Source: Prevotellaceae bacterium (GTDB taxonomy: Bacteria; Bacteroidota; Bacteroidia; Bacteroidales; Bacteroidaceae). From it: 64,000 bases of DNA. The notes under the pieces were generated by a model, which worked only from the letters and a program-made list of their open reading frames with translations, made no database searches and had not been told where the DNA came from. Within the stretch, counting starts at the first letter, position 1. Each line of letters opens with the position of its first letter. The stretch spans positions 1-64,000 of the forward strand of contig JAQYET010000076.1 in NCBI GenBank assembly GCA_028723525.1. The letters run 5' to 3'. Shown one piece after another: positions 59,316-64,000 of the stretch. The translations under genes were made by a program, and so were the position numbers.

Positions 59316-61538
59316 ATGAAGAAACGGTGCGGCAAGCCATGCTTCTGCCTCTTGGTGATGTGCCTGTCGGCACTGATTCTCGTTGGTTGTTCGACACAGA
59401 AGTTTGTGCCGGAAGGCAAATATCTGCTTTCAAAGGTTGAGATAAAGAGCGATGACAAGGCTCTCGACGTGGAGATGCTGCGACAGTATATACGCCAGAA
59501 GGGTAACTCCAAATGGTTCTCCATGTTCAAAGTGCCGCTGCGCACCTACTCGCTCGCGGGCAGAGACTCCACGAAGTGGATAAACCGTACACTGAAAAAC
59601 ATTGGCGAAAAACCTGTGATATACGACAGCGTTCAGGCGGAAATGTCGCGAAAAGATCTCGTTACGGCAATGCGGAATATGGGCTATATGAACGCCCAAG
59701 TGGTGCTGAACGAGCGATACAAGGGCAAGAAAATAAATCTTGAATATCAACTGCAACCGGGCGAACCTTTCTATATAAGAAATGTGGAGTATAACATCGA
59801 AGACTCGGTGATTGAGAAATTGCTCGGCTTTGACGACCCTGCAAACCGAGGAATACACAGCGGCATGCAGTTTACCGTTGCCAATCTCAACAACGAGAGG
59901 AAGCGCATTGCAAATCTCCTGCATAATTCCGGATACTACAGATTTAACACAGACTTCATCAGGTTTACTGCCGACTCCACGCATAATGCGAGGGAGGTTG
60001 ATGTGGTTCTTCACCTGCTGCGCTACAAACCGAACAACAACGCCGAGGAAACGCTGCATCCGCGCTACTTCATCGGGTCGGTGAAGCATGTGGGAATAGG
60101 CGATGAAGACGTTCATCTGCGCGAAAAGGTGCTGAACGACAATACAATGATTGACGTTGGGCGTCCTTACAGTGCGCACGCATTGCAGCGGACATATAGT
60201 AATTTTGCAAAACTCGGTGCTCTGGGATATACCAACATCAGTTTCAACGAACGCCGTGACACAACCTTGCTCGATTGCGTGATACACACGAGTCGCAGAA
60301 AACCGAACAGTATAAGTTTCCAACCCGAAGGCACGAACACCGCGGGAAACCTCGGTGCGGCAGCCTCTGTGATGTGGACTAACCGCAACCTGTTTCGCGG
60401 GTCGGAACAACTGAGCGTGGAACTGCGCGGCGCATACGAGGCAATAACGGGACTTGAGGGTTATCAGAACCAAAATTACACCGAACTGGGGGTTGAGGCG
60501 AAGTTGGAATTTCCGCGTTTCCTCGCTCCGTTCCTTTCGAAATCGTTCCGCAGAAACTCTCGTGCCACGAGCGAATTGTCTGTAAGTTTCGACATGCAGG
60601 ACCGCCCCGAGTTCCACAGGCGCGTCTTCTCTGCCGCATGGAGGTATAAATGGAACGACGTGGGGCACCATGCGGCATATCGACTCGACCTGCTTGACCT
60701 TAATTATATATATATGCCGTGGATTTCTTCCACGTTCAAGAACGATTATTTGGACAATGCCGGGAGCAGGAATGCAATCCTGAGGTATAATTACGAGGAT
60801 ATGTTCATCGCCAAGATTGGGTTCGGCTTGAGTTACAACAACGGCATCAGGGCTCTGCGGATGAGCATAGAGACGTCGGGAAACGTGCTTAACGCCCTGT
60901 CGAATGTGGTAAAGGGGAAGAAGAACGAGGAGGGGCAATACACCATATTTAATATAGCGTATGCGCAATACGTGAAGTTCGATGTGGATTATTCGCGTCT
61001 GTACCGGTTTGACAAGCATAATGCCCTTGCGCTGCATGCCTCGTTCGGCATAGCATATCCTTACGGAAACAGCAAGGTGTTGCCGTTTGACAAGAGATAT
61101 TTCGGTGGTGGGGCAAACTCCGTTCGCGGTTGGCACGTGAGAGGGTTGGGACCGGGAAGGTTTAAAGGAACCGACGGCGCGATTGACTTTATCAACCAAA
61201 CAGGCGACATGAAACTCGATATGAATGTGGAGTATCGCACGTTCCTGTTCTGGAAAATTGACGGAGCGTTGTTTGTGGATGCCGGAAATATATGGACGCT
61301 GCGCAACTATGCCGAGCAGCCCGGCGGTCAGTTCTCATTCAAGGACTTCTATAAAGAGATTGCGGTGGCATACGGTTGCGGGCTGCGTCTTAACTTAGGC
61401 TATTTCATAATGCGCTTCGATTTGGGCATGAAAGCGGTTAATCCTGCCTACGAAACAAGCGATGAGCACTACCCGGTATTATCTCCTAAGTTCAGTCGCG
61501 ACTTCGCTTTTCACTTCGCGGTAGGCCTTCCATTCTGA
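59316..61538 (+). CDS. tamL: lipidated Omp85 protein, TamL type
   Basis: A 740-residue outer-membrane protein. Lipoprotein signal MKKRCGKPCFCLLVMCLSALILVGC (Cys25), then POTRA-like modules (about 35-330) and a 16-strand-type barrel in the C-terminal half. The Omp85 signature RGWHVRGLGPG with GGANSVRGW precedes the last strands; the protein ends LPF, an aromatic C-terminus typical for barrels. A lipid anchor on an Omp85 barrel is characteristic of Bacteroidota TamL, which is linked with TamB in envelope assembly; that role is inferred from family. Its last 47 bases overlap the convergent lipoprotein gene at 61492. Confidence 0.88.
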   Translation: MKKRCGKPCFCLLVMCLSALILVGCSTQKFVPEGKYLLSKVEIKSDDKALDVEMLRQYIRQKGNSKWFSMFKVPLRTYSLAGRDSTKWINRTLKNIGEKPVIYDSVQAEMSRKDLVTAMRNMGYMNAQVVLNERYKGKKINLEYQLQPGEPFYIRNVEYNIEDSVIEKLLGFDDPANRGIHSGMQFTVANLNNERKRIANLLHNSGYYRFNTDFIRFTADSTHNAREVDVVLHLLRYKPNNNAEETLHPRYFIGSVKHVGIGDEDVHLREKVLNDNTMIDVGRPYSAHALQRTYSNFAKLGALGYTNISFNERRDTTLLDCVIHTSRRKPNSISFQPEGTNTAGNLGAAASVMWTNRNLFRGSEQLSVELRGAYEAITGLEGYQNQNYTELGVEAKLEFPRFLAPFLSKSFRRNSRATSELSVSFDMQDRPEFHRRVFSAAWRYKWNDVGHHAAYRLDLLDLNYIYMPWISSTFKNDYLDNAGSRNAILRYNYEDMFIAKIGFGLSYNNGIRALRMSIETSGNVLNALSNVVKGKKNEEGQYTIFNIAYAQYVKFDVDYSRLYRFDKHNALALHASFGIAYPYGNSKVLPFDKRYFGGGANSVRGWHVRGLGPGRFKGTDGAIDFINQTGDMKLDMNVEYRTFLFWKIDGALFVDAGNIWTLRNYAEQPGGQFSFKDFYKEIAVAYGCGLRLNLGYFIMRFDLGMKAVNPAYETSDEHYPVLSPKFSRDFAFHFAVGLPF

Positions 61539-61962
61539 CTTTCCACGTCCTGTTCTCTTTCACGAGCGACAATCTGAAAAGCCCTTCATCTGCTATCCTG
61601 CCGGGCTTGCCTATTGTGTCTGCCTCGAAATAGTTGCTCACTCTCACCGTAACCTTGCTTTCGGTCTCTCCGCTTTCCACGTTTTCTATTTCAACAGTCG
61701 CCCCATCTTCGGCATTTCGCAACACAGCCAAGTCTTCTTCACCTATTTGGCTCGCTGCGAATTTCAGCCACTGCTCGCTCTCTTTGGTGCAATACTTGGC
61801 AGAATTCTTATATCTAAGGTTGAAAAATTCGTTCGCAAACTTCTCTGCAACGTCGCTTTCGGCTGATGGTGTTATCGTTTCGGAGAGGTTGCACGACATT
61901 ATTGTGAATGATAATGCCACTGCAATTATAAACGTCAATTTATGTAATCTTACCATGTTCAT
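61492..61962 (-). CDS. DUF4878-type lipoprotein
   Basis: A 156-residue protein with lipoprotein signal ending FTIMSC (Cys24). The mature part has the layout of DUF4878/NTF2-like lipoproteins: a helix VAEKFANEFFNLRYKNSAKYCTKES, then strands (TVEIENVESGETESKVTVRVSNYFE, LFRLSLVKENRTWKVRMEG). Function unknown; the family is common in Bacteroidota. A start at 61956 (MVRLHKL) is also possible. Its 3' end overlaps tamL by 47 bases on the other strand. Confidence 0.75.
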   Translation of the reverse strand: MNMVRLHKLTFIIAVALSFTIMSCNLSETITPSAESDVAEKFANEFFNLRYKNSAKYCTKESEQWLKFAASQIGEEDLAVLRNAEDGATVEIENVESGETESKVTVRVSNYFEADTIGKPGRIADEGLFRLSLVKENRTWKVRMEGLPRSEKRSRD

Positions 61963-62009
61963 TAGTCTTTTGAAAGTTTTAAAAAAAATATTAAAAGATT
62001 AAATCAGTG

Positions 62010-62017
62010 CAAAGATA
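62010..62017 (-). promoter_or_regulatory. -7 box for the DUF4878-type gene
   Basis: TATCTTTG on the minus strand, 47 bases before the ATG at 61962. The nearest TTTG gives a spacer of only 14 bases. Confidence 0.45.
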
Positions 62018-62027
62018 TAGATTTTTT

Positions 62028-62058
62028 TTTGCAAATTGACCTCTTTTAAGTACTTTTG
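62028..62058 (+). promoter_or_regulatory. promoter for the MBL-fold gene
   Basis: TTTG (62028-62031), 19 bases, TACTTTTG (62051-62058), 18 bases before the ATG at 62077. It overlaps the upstream in-frame TTG at 62056 and so excludes that start. Confidence 0.7.
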
Positions 62059-62076
62059 TATCAAAATATACACGTA

Positions 62077-62883
62077 ATGCTTAGGTTTATTTCTTTTGGT
62101 AGTGGGAGCAGTGGCAATTGCTATTACCTTTTCACCGAGACAGACGGGCTCTTGATTGATGCCGGAGTCGGTGTGAGGTCTTTAAAAAAGAGCTTTGCAG
62201 AGTTCGGACTTACCATGTCAAACATACATAATATTCTCATCACTCACGACCATGCCGACCATGTGAAGTGCGTAGGCAGTTTGAGCAACGACCTTAAAGT
62301 GCCCGTATATGCCACCGGGGAAGTGCATGCAGGGATAGAAAACAACTACTGCGTAAGGCATAAGGTGAACGGTGCCAATGCCAAACGCATCACGAAGGGA
62401 GAAACGTTCAGGGTGGGAGAGTTCAACGTTACGCCTTTCGGAATACCTCATGACAGCAAGGATAATGTGGGATTTGTTGTAGAGAATGGCGGAGTATGCT
62501 TTTGTCTCATGACCGATGTGGGACATGTTACGGAAGAGATGAAAGACTATATCGCAAAAGCCAATTATCTCGTAATTGAGGCAAACCACGACGATGAGAT
62601 GCTTAGGACTGGGCCTTATCCCACTCACCTGAAAGTGAGAGTTGCCGGCAGCAATGGTCATTTGTCTAATAAGTCATGTGCAGAGGCTCTGGCACAGAAT
62701 GTTACAGGAAACATAAAGCACGTCTGGCTGTGCCATCTGAGCGAAGAAAACAACCATCCGGAACTCGCACGGAAGACTGTTGAAATGGTGTTAAGGGGCT
62801 ACGGAATAATCCCCGGAGTAGATTTTGACCTCGATGTCCTTAAACGTAAAACACCGAGTCGGGTCTTCGATTTAATCGTGTGA
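62077..62883 (+). CDS. MBL-fold metallo-hydrolase (YycJ/WalJ-like)
   Basis: A 268-residue cytoplasmic protein of the metallo-beta-lactamase fold. MLRFISFGSGSSGNCYYLF is the typical YycJ-type start, ITHDHADHVK (about 55) is the zinc-binding HxHxDH motif, GIPHDSKDNVGFV and CLMTDVGHV provide further metal ligands, and VIEANHDDEML the last Asp/His set. Family members are single-strand-specific exonucleases or related hydrolases with a suggested role in mismatch repair in bacteria lacking MutH; that is inference here. Own promoter. Confidence 0.88.
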   Translation: MLRFISFGSGSSGNCYYLFTETDGLLIDAGVGVRSLKKSFAEFGLTMSNIHNILITHDHADHVKCVGSLSNDLKVPVYATGEVHAGIENNYCVRHKVNGANAKRITKGETFRVGEFNVTPFGIPHDSKDNVGFVVENGGVCFCLMTDVGHVTEEMKDYIAKANYLVIEANHDDEMLRTGPYPTHLKVRVAGSNGHLSNKSCAEALAQNVTGNIKHVWLCHLSEENNHPELARKTVEMVLRGYGIIPGVDFDLDVLKRKTPSRVFDLIV

Positions 62884-62960
62884 AAGTCTGTCGGATCATC
62901 GTTTTTAAATAACTGAAACTCAAAAAAAAACTTAATTGACAACATTAGTAAAAGAAAAGT

Positions 62961-62991
62961 TTTGCCGATTGAGGAAAAATAAGTAACTTTG
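62961..62991 (+). promoter_or_regulatory. promoter for rpmB-rpmG-DUF4295
   Basis: TTTG (62961-62964), 19 bases, TAACTTTG (62984-62991), 47 bases before the rpmB ATG. Confidence 0.8.
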
Positions 62992-63038
62992 CACCCTGTT
63001 TGGAATAAGTATCAAAAATCAGAAAAAAGTAGATAGCA

Positions 63039-63302
63039 ATGTCGAAGATTTGTCAGATTACGGGAAAGAAGGCGCAGATTGGCAACTATGTTTCCCACTC
63101 AAAGCATCGCACCAAGCGTTCCTTTGATGTAAACCTGTTCAGCAAGAAGTTCTACTACGTAGAGGAAAGTTGCTGGATAAGCCTCAAGATAAGTGCAGCA
63201 GGATTGCGCCTAATCAATAAAGTGGGTCTCGATGCAGCTCTCAAGCGTGCCGTTGCCAAGGGATACTGTGACTGGAAAGACATTAAAGTTATAGGAGAAT
63301 AA
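63039..63302 (+). CDS. rpmB: 50S ribosomal protein L28
   Basis: An 87-residue ribosomal protein: [27 protein letters not shown], with [15 protein letters not shown] near the C-terminus, as expected for bL28. Length is typical. Start of a ribosomal gene group that continues with rpmG five bases later. Confidence 0.97.
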   Translation: MSKICQITGKKAQIGNYVSHSKHRTKRSFDVNLFSKKFYYVEESCWISLKISAAGLRLINKVGLDAALKRAVAKGYCDWKDIKVIGE

Positions 63303-63307
63303 GCATC

Positions 63308-63496
63308 ATGGCAAAGAAAGCAAAAGGCAATAGAGTTCAGGTTATACTTGAATGCACGGAGATGAAGAATAGCGGTCTGCCCGGAACAAGCCGTTATGTC
63401 ACAACCAAGAACCGCAAGAATACGCCGGAACGTTTGGAGATTAAGAAGTATAATCCCCTGCTCAAGCGTATGACTGTACATAAAGAAATTAAATAA
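63308..63496 (+). CDS. rpmG: 50S ribosomal protein L33
   Basis: A 62-residue bL33: [23 protein letters not shown], then [29 protein letters not shown]. The zinc-binding Cys pairs present in some L33 forms are absent (one Cys only), so it is the Cys-minus type. Follows rpmB by five bases. Confidence 0.97.
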   Translation: MAKKAKGNRVQVILECTEMKNSGLPGTSRYVTTKNRKNTPERLEIKKYNPLLKRMTVHKEIK

Positions 63497-63511
63497 TAAA
63501 ACAGAAGCGAA

Positions 63512-63670
63512 ATGGCAAAGAAAACTGTCGCCACCCTCCATGAAGGTTCTAAGGATGGGCGTGCATATACAAAGGTTATCAAGATGGTAAGAAGTCCGAA
63601 GACCGGTGCTTACATCTTTGATGAACAGATGGTTCCTAACGAAGCCGTTAAGGACTTCTTCAAGAATTGA
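63512..63670 (+). CDS. DUF4295 small protein
   Basis: A 52-residue basic protein, MAKKTVATLHEGSKDGRAY...VPNEAVKDFFKN, 15 bases after rpmG. Small basic proteins at this place are a constant of Bacteroidota genomes and are assigned to DUF4295; a ribosome-linked role is only inferred from the neighbours. Confidence 0.88.
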   Translation: MAKKTVATLHEGSKDGRAYTKVIKMVRSPKTGAYIFDEQMVPNEAVKDFFKN

Positions 63671-63697
63671 TTTCATAATACATAACTACAGAAATGA

Positions 63698-63730
63698 GCC
63701 GCAACATTGATGATGATTGCGGCTTGTTTT
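63698..63730 (+). terminator. terminator after the DUF4295 gene
   Basis: GCCGCAA (63698-63704) pairs with TTGCGGC (63717-63723) around a 12-base loop, followed by TTGTTTT. Confidence 0.75.
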
Positions 63731-63761
63731 GTATGCGTATCCGCACAAAAGGCTTTTCATA

Positions 63762-63793
63762 TTTGTTCTTATAAAAGATTTTATGTAATTTTG
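63762..63793 (+). promoter_or_regulatory. promoter for ftsY
   Basis: TTTG (63762-63765), 20 bases, TAATTTTG (63786-63793), 18 bases before the ftsY ATG. Confidence 0.7.
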
Positions 63794-63811
63794 TAGGCAA
63801 AAACAGACAAC

Positions 63812-64000
63812 ATGGGAATTTTCGGTTTATTCAATAAGAAGAAAAAAGAGACCCTCGACAAAGGACTCGAAAAGACGAAGGAAAGCGTGTTTTCAAAGTT
63901 GGCGAGAGCCGTGGCAGGCAAGTCAAAGGTCGATGACGACGTGCTCGACAATCTTGAGGAGGTGCTTATAACGAGCGACGTAGGCGTGGAAACGACGCTG
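63812..64000 (+). CDS. ftsY: signal recognition particle receptor FtsY (5' part)
   Basis: The first 63 residues, MGIFGLFNKKKKETLDKGLEKTKESVFSKLARAVAGKSKVDDDVLDNLEEVLITSDVG, cut by the window end. This is the lipid-binding amphipathic start and the N-domain helix bundle of the SRP receptor GTPase. The long acidic A-domain of E. coli FtsY is absent, as is usual in this phylum. Position after rpmB-rpmG-DUF4295 supports the call. Confidence 0.92.
   Translation, partial: MGIFGLFNKKKKETLDKGLEKTKESVFSKLARAVAGKSKVDDDVLDNLEEVLITSDVGVETTL

Noticed and set aside
59430..61199. 589-codon open frame on the minus strand
   Set aside because: Antisense to tamL with no signal, domain or promoter.

Overview
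The window looks like chromosomal DNA from a member of the Bacteroidota, most probably a Prevotella/Segatella-type organism. The evidence is the promoters (TTTG, 19-21 bases, TAnnTTTG, found before about twenty genes), three proteins ending in type IX secretion (T9SS) tails, an interpain-like C10 protease, a lipidated Omp85 protein of the TamL type, the rpmB-rpmG-DUF4295-ftsY order, and a tmRNA tag ending in NYALAA. Species is not fixed by anything I can see.

Layout: (1) 1-4660: a small acidic protein, mfd (minus), and a higB-higA type toxin-antitoxin pair. (2) 4837-13956, all minus: one exopolysaccharide/capsule operon reading from 13956 downwards: initiating sugar transferase, large SLBB export protein, Wzz, Wzx flippase, Wzy-like polymerase, GT2, GT4. 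(3) 14093-17083: ssrA (tmRNA), tRNA-His, rmuC, trmO. (4) 17788-27027, plus: three large T9SS cargo proteins (cleaved-adhesin protein, C10 peptidase with LRR and MBG domains, a chitobiase-C/Big-like repeat protein). (5) 27217-30190, minus: a sigma-54 activator, lptE, a TPR-like protein and secG. (6) ndk. (7) 31515-36590: an unusual 1230-residue fusion (GT-A fold, GT2, HIT/DUF4922, SpoIID) followed by an AmpG/MurT-like permease, suggesting cell-wall sugar metabolism. (8) aguA-aguB (agmatine to putrescine), the three-gene pnt transhydrogenase, an acyl-CoA ligase, a LolE/FtsX-type permease, htpG, pepD. (9) 49429-64000: a small membrane protein and OmpH-like lipoprotein, nth, DUF2461, TetR, pheT, yebC, a lipoprotein, lepA, a Crp/Fnr regulator, tamL, a DUF4878-type lipoprotein, an MBL hydrolase, rpmB, rpmG, a DUF4295 protein and the start of ftsY.

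The most unusual non-coding signal is a family of five 81-bp intergenic arrays (4753, 17312, 31168, 45457, 56248). Each holds exactly four copies of a 15-bp dyad-symmetric core (AAWWTCGSCGAWWTT) with starts exactly 22 bp apart. None lies in a divergent promoter region. The dyad within each core is kept in all 20 cores while complementarity between neighbouring cores is not, which favours recognition as DNA (for instance by a dimeric protein binding every two helical turns) over a folded RNA. A separate triple repeat with the same 22-bp period (17461-17519) sits 68 bp after one of the arrays.

Other structures worth attention are a pair of homologous long hairpins in opposite orientation behind two of the T9SS genes, with changes on both arms that keep the stem, and a possible decayed transposase fragment next to the fifth array. 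No CRISPR array, intact insertion sequence, rRNA or replication origin was seen.
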